Positions 37,815 to 46,222 of a stretch of DNA of 64,000 bases are shown here, in pieces. Numbering within the stretch: position 1 is the first letter of the stretch; every line of letters begins with the position of its first letter. Location: contig NW_027469083.1 in NCBI RefSeq assembly GCF_051020765.1, positions 62,001-126,000 of the forward strand, given 5' to 3'. Origin of the DNA: Lasioglossum baleicum. Its lineage: Eukaryota > Arthropoda > Insecta > Hymenoptera > Halictidae. The notes below the pieces were generated by a model. It worked only from the letters and a program-made list of their open reading frames with translations, made no database searches and was not told where the DNA came from. The translations under genes and the position numbers were made by a program.

Positions 37815-39435
37815 TGTCACGGCGTTTATTTCCCGGCGAACCGAGAGATAACCGCCTTCGAGAAATTATGGCCTTGCGACCGGGCCACGCTCGGTCGCGC
37901 GACACGTGGTCCTCTCGAGACAAAAGATCTTCGCAGATTCGAACGGAACGACAAATTTGGACACGAAGTGAACGGGCGCCAGGTACTATACCGTACCACG
38001 CGAAACTCTCGAACGATTCGATCGGTTCTCAAAACGACGTCGAATCTGCGAACATCGTTTAGGCCGGTGACGGCCGCGAATGGGTCCAGGGAACCACGTG
38101 AGGAAAGGAACGGGGCATTCCCCGCGACGAGAACGTTTCTCACGGTAAATGAAGCTACTCGGTAGATCTCGGGCAAAATATAGTCGTTTATTAAAACGAG
38201 ATGGTCAGACAATCCGCCGGCCGTTGCCGGCGGTAGTCAATACCTTTGCCGGCGCGAACACGACAGTAACGGCGGCTGTTCGGCCGATCGCGCGGAATAA
38301 CTTCTATCGCGTCGAGCTCGGTCGTCACAGGACTTCGCGTGAATTTACAAGCCACGAGGGCACGAATTCGACCGAGCTCCGGTGACGTACGCGTTCCTAA
38401 TTCGAGACTGGGCGAAATGTGCGAACGGTGAACGACACGAAACGAATACGGCGCGTTATCCTCCCGTGGAACGATCCGAGGGTAACCCGAAGAATTACCG
38501 GGCGAATATCGTGGGTCCCGAATAGCTCGTGCACGAGGATTCGGCGACACACGATCCGCGGCCTCGCGAGCCTCCCAGGAGAGCGACTCCTGGTCAGCGG
38601 TAAACGCGGGGAAACACGCGGTACACCGCGGTACGAACTTTTCGCGAACTCAAATAACGTCCCCGAACCAACACGAACTGGTCACAAAAGATATCGAAAT
38701 AAAGCCTGACCGGCACTTACCAATATCGCTGGGATGGCGGCTGTCGCAAAATTACTTTGTTATATCGCGGTCTAAAGGTTCGCACGTGTTACCCGTAAGT
38801 AGTCCTTCGACCCAGTGGCCCAGTTCGAGATGGTTCGGAACGCGGAAGCGAGTTTTCCCCCCACTCTCGTCTTCGGTGACGCTCGGGCCAATCACGTTGT
38901 TTCTTGGCGCAGGGACGACTCGATGACATGTCGGCCCGGGCCTTCGGTATTTTCTATTTTCCGAAGCCCGGCCGATATAAGGCGGTTAGTCGGCATCCAT
39001 GGATCCGAGCCGTTCCGGTGTAGCTCTCATGGCATTTTCCGGATGAGACGTCGACTAGGGTGGACTGCTGATCGTCCTTATGTTTAACAGCCTCGTCGCT
39101 TTCTCCGGGTTGACAGATCCGGGCTCGGTCCAATCCTCGCCGTCTTCCTCGCCAGCGGCGCCCTGTGATTGGTGTTCCGAGCGTCTCCGCTTGCGGCCTT
39201 CCGCCAATCGGCGGCCGGAGACAGGTATCGGGCTCCTCGCCGATTTCGGTGGTTTCTGAAAACTCTTGTCGCGCCCGGCGGCGCGACATTCAAATGCGAT
39301 AATTCTATTCTTTTGGGCGTTCGGATGTCCCAGGGAGAGCGCTCGTTATAACCGTTTCGTTATTATGCCGCTTTCCAGTGACCCGGTCTTTCGTCTAAGG
39401 TTCGGAGTGACGTAGGCTAAATCTGCCACGTCACA
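37815..39435 (-). repeat. 3' LTR, 1,621 bp
   Basis: Identical in length to the 5' LTR, and all six-frame translations match. The one difference I found is the third base from the outer (left) edge: TGTCACGG here versus TGCCACGG in the other LTR. It is CpG-rich and without convincing coding content. In element orientation it starts TGTGACGTGG directly after the polypurine tract. AATAAA signals lie on the minus strand. Confidence 0.95.
38187..38192 (-). terminator. Candidate polyadenylation signal AATAAA in 3' LTR
   Basis: AATAAA on the minus strand, about 370 nt before the LTR's downstream end, a plausible R-region position. The same site is at 48106-48111 in the 5' LTR. A second AATAAA lies about 10-15 nt from the LTR edge. 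Confidence 0.4.
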
Positions 39436-39449
39436 ACTCCTCCCCCCCC
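39436..39449 (-). other. Polypurine tract
   Basis: Minus strand reads GGGGGGGGAGGAGT immediately before the 3' LTR start (TGTGACG). This is where the plus-strand primer of an LTR element is made. Confidence 0.9.
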
Positions 39450-40028
39450 GAAAGAGACCGGGGCACCGGTGGCAGTTACCAGCCAGGCTTGTTCGCGAGT
39501 TCGGGGACGAACGCTCTTCCTCGGATCCTCCATTACATAGGGACGGACACTGCAGAGACATACACGATTTTTCCCATCACCAATCCAGACGAATATATCC
39601 TTAAAATCGTTGTTTTTCCCTGATGTGGGCGGAGCCTGATGACCCGACCGGTACCTAAGGGAGAAAACCGGATTCGCTGACGTTGGGTTCCGCTGAACCC
39701 TGAGGGACGTAGGGATCAGGGTCAAAATAACAAAACTACCATTGAGGGCGACAATCGTTTATTTGCGCCCCTCTAGCGCCTATTAATACTGGTGTCCCTC
39801 CCACCCTCCGAAACTTCAGTCTTGGAACTAAAATAAACGATATTGCTATCGAAGGGGGGGAGGGACCGATAAACAAAATAATCAGTCTTTTACCTCTTGT
39901 TGAGCAAGTAATCACGGGAAGAACAAAAAATATATATATATATATAACACAAAAATGTTTATCTTCGGCCTCGCCACGATCAGGACTGCTGGCGATATTT
40001 GGCCGGTACTTTGGTGCTTGGTCGACCT
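39450..40028 (-). other. 3' untranslated region of the gypsy element
   Basis: No coding frame of note between the ORF3 stop and the polypurine tract. It contains a (TA)8 microsatellite at 39931-39946 and several short C- and G-rich runs. Confidence 0.75.
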
Positions 40029-41105
40029 TTAATATCGCCCGTACCGAGTGCCACTGCACTCGGGACAGGTTTCGACCGTGTAAAAAGGGCGACCGCATCT
40101 GTAGCAATACGGCCACTTCTGCGCTGCCAGACACTCAGAATGGCAGTGTCCCACTACTCTATAGCGCCAGCAGCCCTCCTCGACCTCTGCTCCCCGCCGC
40201 CCCACTTTTCCGCGCCTTTTCGCGGTACCCCTCTGTTGTGGTCTTCCTGTCGGTATTTCCTGCCGTCTCGGGGTCGGCATGGCTCCTTTCTTCGGCGGGA
40301 CTTGGACGGACACCGAGGTGCCGTTCATAGTCTGGGCCTGTATGTTCAGACCCGCCTTCTTTATTGGCTGGTTGCAAATGTCATTAGATAGGGCCCTCCT
40401 TATGCCCCTCTCCAGGGCCTCCGTTGAGGCGCGGTGCTCCTCGCGGATCCGCTGCATCCGTTCCTCGAAGGTTTCGGTATTTAATTGCGGTGGCCGCTTC
40501 GGTATCTCCGGTCCTCCTGCTAGTATCTGGGTCGGGATTGCTTTTTCTACCGGTGCCACTGATGGCTCTGTTTTCGGGCCCGGTTTTGCGTTTTCCTCCT
40601 GTTCCCTCTCCGACGGTAGTTTACTCCCGCGCCCTACCGTATACCACCTTCCGTCGTTCCCGAGGAGCAGCTCCCTCACTAGGTGGCTTGGTATTTTTAG
40701 CGGTTTTGCCGGTATCTTTGCCGGTTTCGCTGTTTCCGGCGTAACCTCCTGCTCTTCTTTCGCCTCGGCAGCGGGGTCGGCCTTCTGCTCCGTTGGTTGG
40801 TCTTCTTCCGGCGTTTGTAATTTCGGTTCCGACTCAGCCTGTTTATTCTCTATCTCCTCTTCTATTTTTCCCAACTGGATTGTGGCCGTAGCCACGTACC
40901 GAATCTTTGTGGAGGGTGTGCTGGAAAGTTCCCCCCACGGTAGCTCTCCGGTGAACTCCTCTCGTACTTGGACGTACTGCTGTTCCGGGGGTCCGTGCGG
41001 CCGGCACGTTATGGACGCCGTTGCCGCGCGGGTGCCCCTCGGTAACGGGTGCAGCCTCTGTAGTCTCTCCACTAACGATTCCATTGTTGATTTCGAGGAA
41101 TCCAT
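40029..41105 (-). CDS. Gypsy ORF3: Gag-like zinc-knuckle protein in env position
   Basis: 358 codons starting with ATG in good context (GAAAAATGG). I do not recognise a named family. There is no signal peptide and no membrane segment, so it is not an envelope protein. The N-terminal two thirds are hydrophilic, rich in Glu, Lys and Pro, with an Arg/Glu-rich segment around residues 225-255 that could be helical, then a basic Arg/Gly stretch. Residues 312-350 carry CWRYRVVGHCHSEC followed by CYRCG...CPEC, matching the spacing of the paired knuckles at the end of this element's Gag (CWNCRKTGHLSRDC, CYGCG...CRRC). The second Cys of the first knuckle is Tyr, so that site may not bind zinc normally. 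It starts 47 nt after the pol stop in another frame and lies 22 nt downstream of a strong splice acceptor. A nucleic-acid-binding accessory role is inference. Confidence 0.8.
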   Translation of the reverse strand: MDSSKSTMESLVERLQRLHPLPRGTRAATASITCRPHGPPEQQYVQVREEFTGELPWGELSSTPSTKIRYVATATIQLGKIEEEIENKQAESEPKLQTPEEDQPTEQKADPAAEAKEEQEVTPETAKPAKIPAKPLKIPSHLVRELLLGNDGRWYTVGRGSKLPSEREQEENAKPGPKTEPSVAPVEKAIPTQILAGGPEIPKRPPQLNTETFEERMQRIREEHRASTEALERGIRRALSNDICNQPIKKAGLNIQAQTMNGTSVSVQVPPKKGAMPTPRRQEIPTGRPQQRGTAKRRGKVGRRGAEVEEGCWRYRVVGHCHSECLAAQKWPYCYRCGRPFYTVETCPECSGTRYGRY

Positions 41106-41126
41106 TTTTCCGTTGGCTTCGGTAGT

Positions 41127-41156
41127 CTGTTGAGAAAAGAAAGGCTCTGGTGTTAG
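41127..41156 (-). promoter_or_regulatory. Splice acceptor with branch point for ORF3
   Basis: On the minus strand CTAAC (41156-41152) is followed by CCTTTCTTTTCTCAACAG ending at 41127, an excellent branch point, pyrimidine tract and AG. The branch A is 26 nt from the AG. The pol stop TAA lies inside the CTAAC. The ORF3 ATG is 22 nt into the presumed exon. This is the arrangement used for env-type subgenomic RNAs. Confidence 0.7.
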
Positions 41157-44100
41157 TCCTTGTCAGTCGGCGTATAAGTGGGGAAGTATGGTTTGAGGTC
41201 CGATATATGCGCTTTGCCGAGGTTCTTTCCCTCCTTGGTGGCCAAGTTATAGACTCCCGGTGACAGTTTTTTCGTTATTATTACCGGACCAGTGAATTTC
41301 GGTGATAGTTTCGCCGCAAAATGGTTGGCGGCCGACGAGAGCACTCTCTGTCGCTTCATAACCCTGTCCCCTACGTTAAATTCTCGGTTTCTCCGACGCA
41401 AATTATAATGATGCGATTGTTTCCGATATGCGTCCTCGAGGTTTTCTAACATCCAATGCCGTAGCGTCGGTAATTGCGATACTCGTTTTTTCCAGGTCTC
41501 ATTGGATGTCACCTCGAGGTCGATCGGAGGCTCGACGTTAGCCCTCGCACATTTTGCCGGTCGCGGCTCTCGCCCGAAATTGAGAAACGCTGGGGAGGCT
41601 TGTAGAACGGAATGGTGCGCGGTATTATACGCAAAACGAAACTGTGGTAAATTCAAGTCCCAATCTCGGTGGTCCCTCTCTATATAAGCGACGATCATCG
41701 TCTTCAGGATCCTATTCACTCGCTCTACTGGGTTCGCTTGTGGGTGGTACGGGGGGGTGGTACTTAATCGAATGCCGTATTCGTCGGCAAGTTCCCTCAG
41801 AGTCTTGTTCGCGAACTCGGTACCATTGTCCGTCAACAAGACATCCGGGGTCCCCCATCGCGAAAAAATTAACCCTTCTAGGGCGTCCGCTATTTTCGGA
41901 CCGGTTGCACGTCGAAGCGGGGTGCACTCTATCCATTTTGTGAACAGATCCTGTATAACGAGAAGGTACGAGTTGCCGGACCTGCTCGGAGGGAACGGAC
42001 CCATAATGTCGGCAGCTACTACTGTCCAGGGCATGTCGACTCTGCGCCGACCCATCAACCCCGGTGGGAGTGTTTGTTCCACCTTCGTGAGCTGACAGGT
42101 ATTACAGCGTCTTACGTATTCTACTGCCGTTCTATACATGCCTGGCCAGTAGTAGCGGGTGGCGATACGATGATAGGTCTTTTCGACCCCTAAATGCCCT
42201 GCCTGTGGGTTGTCGTGCGCCTCCTGCAGGATCTCGGTTCTCCGTTCCTCTGGGATTACGAGTTTCCACTCGTTCCCGTCGGAACCCAGCGTTTCCGCGA
42301 TCAACGGATCCGTTCTTCGACAAAACAGCTCCCCGCCTCGAATTGCCCAGTCCGGAAATTTCTCGGGGTTTTTCTCGACTTCCGCAAATTTTCCCTCGTA
42401 CCACTTTGGGCGAACCGCGGCCGCGATATGAGTTTCCCTTTCGGTATCCCCCTCCCTCTCGTAAATACGCGAAAGTGCATCTGGCACTTTATTAAGGGCT
42501 CCCTGCCGATATACTACTTGGAAATCGTATTCCTGCAGCTGCAGGGCCCAACGCGCTAACCGACCCGTGGGGTTTTTCAAAGTTCTAAGCCACCGTAAAC
42601 TGTTGTGGTCCGTAATTACCGTAAATGCGTACCCTTCTAAGTATGGTCGAAATTTTTGTACTGCCCAGACAATCGCGAGACATTCGAGCTCTGTAGCGGA
42701 ATATTTTCGCTCCGGTAATGTGAGTGATCTGCTCGCGAATGCTATTACGCGTTCGACCTCATCGACCTCTTGCGTTAATACCGCGCCTAAACCTACCGTG
42801 CTCGCATCCGTCTGCAGGGTAAATGGGGTTTCGAAATTTGGGCACGAGAGGGTAGGTGCCGAAGCGATCGCGTCCCGTAAGGATTCGAAGGCGCTTTGTT
42901 GGGCGTCCTTCCACTCCCATTCGCGATCTTTACGTAATAGACGGTTCAGTGGTTCGGCAAGTGTGGCGAATCCCGGAATGAATCTCCTGTACCAGGAGGC
43001 CATCCCGAGAAAACGCCGCACCTGCTTCACCGTTTTCGGCGGAGGATACGATAAAACGGGTTGGATTTTCTCCGCGTCCACCTTTAATCCCTCTCGGCTC
43101 ACCACGAAACCCAAATACCGAACTTCTTGACAGCAGAACTCGCACTTATCAGGATTTATCATTAGACCGGCTCCTTTGATCCTATCTAATACGCGCTTGA
43201 GCCATTCGAGATGTTCTTTGAATGTTTTAGTGACGATAATTATATCGTCCAAATACGAAAACGCGTGAGGCTCCATTTCTGGGCCTATTAACCGGTCCAA
43301 TAATCGCTGAAAGGTTGCGGGTGCTCCTGTCAGACCATACGGCATGCGGCGGAAATGGAAAAGACCTTTTCCCGGTACCGTAAAAGCTGTTATTTCGCGG
43401 CTTCCTTCCTCTAACGGAATTTGGAAATACGCTTGACTGAGGTCGATGGTCGAGATATATTTCGCGGCCCGTAACTTGTCTAGGATTTGCGTCATGAGCG
43501 GTAACGGATACGCATCTTTCTTCGAGACCTCGTTAACTTTTCGGAAATCGAGACAAAAACGGTATTTACCGTTGGGTTTCTTGACCATCACGATCGGACT
43601 TGACCAACCACTTTGCGATGGCTCTATTATGCCGTCGGCCAGTAGCTTATCTACTTCCTTATATATGGCCTCCTGTACTTTCGGGGAGACGGCATAGTAT
43701 CGCTGTTTAATCGGAGGATGGTCGCCCACATCGATTCTGTGGCTAGTCAAGTTCGTCATTCCGGTCATATCGTTAAATTCCGGTAACGTGGTCTCGAGAA
43801 ACTCTTTTAATTGCCGTTTTTCGGCTTCCTCCATCGTTTGTAGACCACAACATACGGTGTCGGGGTTAGTATTCTCGAAAGGGAATTTCTCATTTGGCCG
43901 TTTCGCAAAATACCACACTGAATTGTGGTATTCGGCTACTATGCCGAACTTCGCGATTGAATCGGTTCCTAATAGCAGGGGTGTCACCAGATTGTCCAGG
44001 ACTCGCGCAAATATATCGCGTTTCTCTCTGCCTATTCTTAACGAAAAACGTGCCTCCTCGATTGCTCGATCTACTGCGCCGGTGGCGAGGAGGAAATAGC

Positions 44101-44272
44101 AAGGTTTATCTGTTGTTCTAATTTCGATGATTCTATCCTCGACGTTCTCGAGGGTTTCTCGGCTCACAAAGGTCAGCGATGAGCCCGAGTCTATTAAAGC
44201 GCGGGTCGCGAAATTGCTGATGTACGCGTCGACGGTCAGTAGCGGCGGCCGGTATACATCCCCATTTACCAT
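41153..44272 (-). CDS. pol: Gypsy Pol polyprotein: protease, RT, RNase H, integrase
   Basis: 1,039 codons from the first ATG, but the frame is open back to 44347, overlapping gag by 61 nt, so Pol is probably made as a Gag-Pol fusion by -1 frameshifting and not from this ATG. Domains: aspartic protease with DSG at residues 28-30; reverse transcriptase about 190-370, with catalytic Asp at 278 (TIDLSQAY) and the YLDD box at 340-343; RNase H about 480-600, with Asp489, Glu530, Asp555 and Asp598 as candidate active residues; integrase zinc domain H686, H693, C723, C726; integrase core with D755, D815 and E850 (the last two 35 residues apart); and an SH3-like C-terminus near 980-1030. No chromodomain follows. 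All key residues are present and there is no stop or frameshift, so the enzyme set looks functional. It copies the RNA and inserts the DNA. Confidence 0.97.
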   Translation of the reverse strand: MVNGDVYRPPLLTVDAYISNFATRALIDSGSSLTFVSRETLENVEDRIIEIRTTDKPCYFLLATGAVDRAIEEARFSLRIGREKRDIFARVLDNLVTPLLLGTDSIAKFGIVAEYHNSVWYFAKRPNEKFPFENTNPDTVCCGLQTMEEAEKRQLKEFLETTLPEFNDMTGMTNLTSHRIDVGDHPPIKQRYYAVSPKVQEAIYKEVDKLLADGIIEPSQSGWSSPIVMVKKPNGKYRFCLDFRKVNEVSKKDAYPLPLMTQILDKLRAAKYISTIDLSQAYFQIPLEEGSREITAFTVPGKGLFHFRRMPYGLTGAPATFQRLLDRLIGPEMEPHAFSYLDDIIIVTKTFKEHLEWLKRVLDRIKGAGLMINPDKCEFCCQEVRYLGFVVSREGLKVDAEKIQPVLSYPPPKTVKQVRRFLGMASWYRRFIPGFATLAEPLNRLLRKDREWEWKDAQQSAFESLRDAIASAPTLSCPNFETPFTLQTDASTVGLGAVLTQEVDEVERVIAFASRSLTLPERKYSATELECLAIVWAVQKFRPYLEGYAFTVITDHNSLRWLRTLKNPTGRLARWALQLQEYDFQVVYRQGALNKVPDALSRIYEREGDTERETHIAAAVRPKWYEGKFAEVEKNPEKFPDWAIRGGELFCRRTDPLIAETLGSDGNEWKLVIPEERRTEILQEAHDNPQAGHLGVEKTYHRIATRYYWPGMYRTAVEYVRRCNTCQLTKVEQTLPPGLMGRRRVDMPWTVVAADIMGPFPPSRSGNSYLLVIQDLFTKWIECTPLRRATGPKIADALEGLIFSRWGTPDVLLTDNGTEFANKTLRELADEYGIRLSTTPPYHPQANPVERVNRILKTMIVAYIERDHRDWDLNLPQFRFAYNTAHHSVLQASPAFLNFGREPRPAKCARANVEPPIDLEVTSNETWKKRVSQLPTLRHWMLENLEDAYRKQSHHYNLRRRNREFNVGDRVMKRQRVLSSAANHFAAKLSPKFTGPVIITKKLSPGVYNLATKEGKNLGKAHISDLKPYFPTYTPTDKD

Positions 44273-44286
44273 TACGCGGGCCGATA

Positions 44287-45708
44287 TTAATTCGGGTGAA
44301 GTCTCTCCTGACCCCTTGATCGACTTCCCCCCTCGTTTCCCGACCGTTTACTGCACCTTCGGCAGCGATTTATCGTAACCCCCTCCGCTCCGCATCCGTA
44401 GCAGTGCAGCCGCAGTTCTTCGCGGCAGTCTCGGGACAGGTGGCCAGTCTTACGACAATTCCAACATTGATGCTGGTACCTCCCGGTAGCACGCGGTTTA
44501 TCGCGTCGCGGCCATTGATGCACCGCCACGGCTGCAGTTTCCTTCGGTGTACGAGCTGGGGTTTCGCGGGATGAGCTACGTGATCTGTTCCCGGGTCGGC
44601 ATCTGTCGCGTCCCCCCGGCGTCGACGACAGTTGTTTACCTGCCCCCGACTCTCGAGGTTTGCGAAGTGCTGATCCGGTTCGAGATTCTCTACGGAAGGG
44701 TCGGGAGAGTCGACCGCCCGACTCGTCACTTTCTCCCCCGCTAGCGGAGGATACCGCGTTCGCGTACCCAAAAGTGACAGACTTACCCCTTCCGGGTGCT
44801 TTTACGCGTGAATGTCTACTGGGATCGAATGCTAACCCGGGGTGCACCATTTCCGATGGTTTGGGATTCCCCCGTTTTCTACGCTCTTCGACCCGGTCCG
44901 CCTCCACTAACCTATCTGACGCGTCATCGACCGTGCTTAACGACTCTCTTGCTATCGCTTGTCGTAACGATAATTTCGCGCCTTCATACAATATCCTTGC
45001 CATTCTCTCCTCTGACCACCGCGGCTGTAATTTATCGAACATCGTGGTCATGGCCATTATGTACTCGCGGACGGGCTCTGTCTCATCCTGGAATCGTTCT
45101 CTAATGTTCCGTTCCAGGTTGAATTGGTATTCGGGGTCCCCGAAAAATTCTCGAAACGCGGTCGCGAATTCCGCCCAACTCCCACAACGACTTCCCTTGC
45201 GTTTGTGCCAACGCTTTGCTGTGCCCCCGAAACAAACTGCTACGCAGTCGATCAATTCTATATCGTCGATGCCGTGATACTGTTTCTGGTGTTCGAGGTC
45301 CTCCAGAAATTCTTCTGGGTCCTCTCCCTCTTCACCGGAGAATTTTAGCCTCCATCGCCTAATTATTTCGGCGATGGGGGTTCCTCTATAATTTAACTCT
45401 CGGGGTCTCGCTCCGCGTGGCACTTCCGCGTCGGGGTCGTCGCGTGATTCGGGATTCGCACGGGATTCGGGGTTCGTGCTCGGCATTCTTGGTACCGGAC
45501 TACGGTGACGCTCGGGAGACCACGGTCTCCACCTTTGATTCTGCGGAACTCTCAAATTAAATTCGCGGGGCGGTGATCTGCCGCCGCTTTCATTTTTCCC
45601 TTGCTGATTAATGCGCAAGGCCGCTATATGATCTAACGCGTCCCCGTAGTCCGATTCTCCGCCGTCGTCCCCATGTTCCTTTTTCGGTAAATTTAACGAA
45701 CTTCTCAT
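44287..45708 (-). CDS. gag: Gypsy Gag polyprotein with two zinc knuckles
   Basis: 473 codons; the ATG context AATCAAAATGAG fits the insect consensus. The N-terminal ~110 residues are acidic then Arg/Pro/Ser-rich. Residues about 115-275 match the retrotransposon gag capsid region (RRWRLKFSGEEGEDPEEFL, FGGTAKRWHKR, FREFFGDPEYQ, REYIMAMTTMFDKL). A basic Ser/Arg-rich linker follows, then the nucleocapsid: knuckle 1 at 415-428 (CWNCRKTGHLSRDC, a normal CCHC) and knuckle-like Cys motif 2 at 436-452 (CYGCG...CRRC, all Cys). It forms the particle shell and packages element RNA. It ends at TAA 44289-44287, downstream of the frameshift signal, so most ribosomes would release Gag and a minority continue into Pol. 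Confidence 0.95.
   Translation of the reverse strand: MRSSLNLPKKEHGDDGGESDYGDALDHIAALRINQQGKNESGGRSPPREFNLRVPQNQRWRPWSPERHRSPVPRMPSTNPESRANPESRDDPDAEVPRGARPRELNYRGTPIAEIIRRWRLKFSGEEGEDPEEFLEDLEHQKQYHGIDDIELIDCVAVCFGGTAKRWHKRKGSRCGSWAEFATAFREFFGDPEYQFNLERNIRERFQDETEPVREYIMAMTTMFDKLQPRWSEERMARILYEGAKLSLRQAIARESLSTVDDASDRLVEADRVEERRKRGNPKPSEMVHPGLAFDPSRHSRVKAPGRGKSVTFGYANAVSSASGGESDESGGRLSRPFRRESRTGSALRKPRESGAGKQLSSTPGGRDRCRPGNRSRSSSRETPARTPKETAAVAVHQWPRRDKPRATGRYQHQCWNCRKTGHLSRDCREELRLHCYGCGAEGVTINRCRRCSKRSGNEGGSRSRGQERLHPN
44335..44341 (-). other. -1 ribosomal frameshift slippery site GGGAAAC
   Basis: In the gag frame the codons are TCG GGA AAC, giving the canonical G GGA AAC heptamer. The pol frame is -1 relative to gag and is open only after a TAA at 44350-44348, so the site lies in the 61-nt overlap. 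Downstream, GGGGAAGTC (44330-44322) can pair with GACTTCACCC (44303-44294) with one bulged A, leaving a 4-nt spacer, or 7 nt if only the inner 6 bp form. Confidence 0.8.
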
Positions 45709-45905
45709 TTTGATTCGTGAACCTCGACACCCAATTCGAAACAGAGTTCCCGTAACCGCGGCCGTATGACCCGAAATGGAATTATTCCCGATATATCACG
45801 TTTTAGACAGAGAGGGTGCGTTTTCTTTTTCGTATCGCTAATTTTTCTCGTATTTATTACGACGCAAATTTTCCTTTTACCGACACGAATTCCGACTTTA
45901 CCTCT

Positions 45906-45911
45906 ACTTAC
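45906..45911 (-). promoter_or_regulatory. Candidate splice donor GTAAGT in leader
   Basis: Minus strand GGCAGTAAGTAG, about 200 nt upstream of the gag ATG. Joining it to the acceptor at 41127 would remove gag and pol and place ORF3 first on the RNA. A rival donor (TTGGTAAGTGCC) lies in the 5' LTR at 48634-48640. Which one is used, if either, cannot be told from sequence. Confidence 0.35.
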
Positions 45912-46068
45912 TGCCTTTCCCCCAGCCCTTTCTCGTTCTCTCTATCGCGCCAAAAAGGGAAAACAACAACCCAATCCAAACACTAAATCGGACCCTTTTC
46001 GTCAATTTCCCACGCACCTGCCCGTCGACAGTATTACTGCGCGGTCGCTAAGATACTACCGGTAGATT

Positions 46069-46182
46069 TTCGCAAATTATTCGCCAAATTTCCACAAGAA
46101 ACTCGCTAAGAGGTGACCATTATTTTTCCGCAAATTGTTCGCTAATTTCCGAAAAACAAAGCTCGCAAAGTATCTACTACTA
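46069..46182 (-). repeat. Degenerate ~58-bp tandem repeat in leader
   Basis: Units at about 46069-46126 and 46127-46182 share TCGCAAATT/CCGCAAATT, TTCGC(C/T)AA, ATTTCC and CTCGC(T/A)AAG, with a partial unit before and after. Identity is moderate. Confidence 0.5.
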
Positions 46183-46206
46183 GGATCCCGCAAATCTCTT
46201 TATTTC

Positions 46207-46222
46207 CGACTAGCGCTAGTCG
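46207..46222. other. 16-bp perfect palindrome in leader
   Basis: CGACTAGCGCTAGTCG is a perfect dyad between primer site and gag. In retroviruses such leader palindromes can start RNA dimerisation; that role here is inference. Confidence 0.5.

Noticed and set aside
37826..39293. Several 60-150-codon frames inside the LTRs
   Set aside because: Repeated identically in both LTRs, mutually overlapping on both strands, no domain; CpG-rich DNA has few stops.
40029..41105. ORF3 as an envelope gene
   Set aside because: No signal peptide, transmembrane segment, furin-like site or Cys-rich ectodomain pattern; C-terminus is knuckle-like.
40279..41133. 284-codon + strand frame opposite ORF3
   Set aside because: Shadow of ORF3; the minus-strand frame has the Cys/His motif, good start context and element order.
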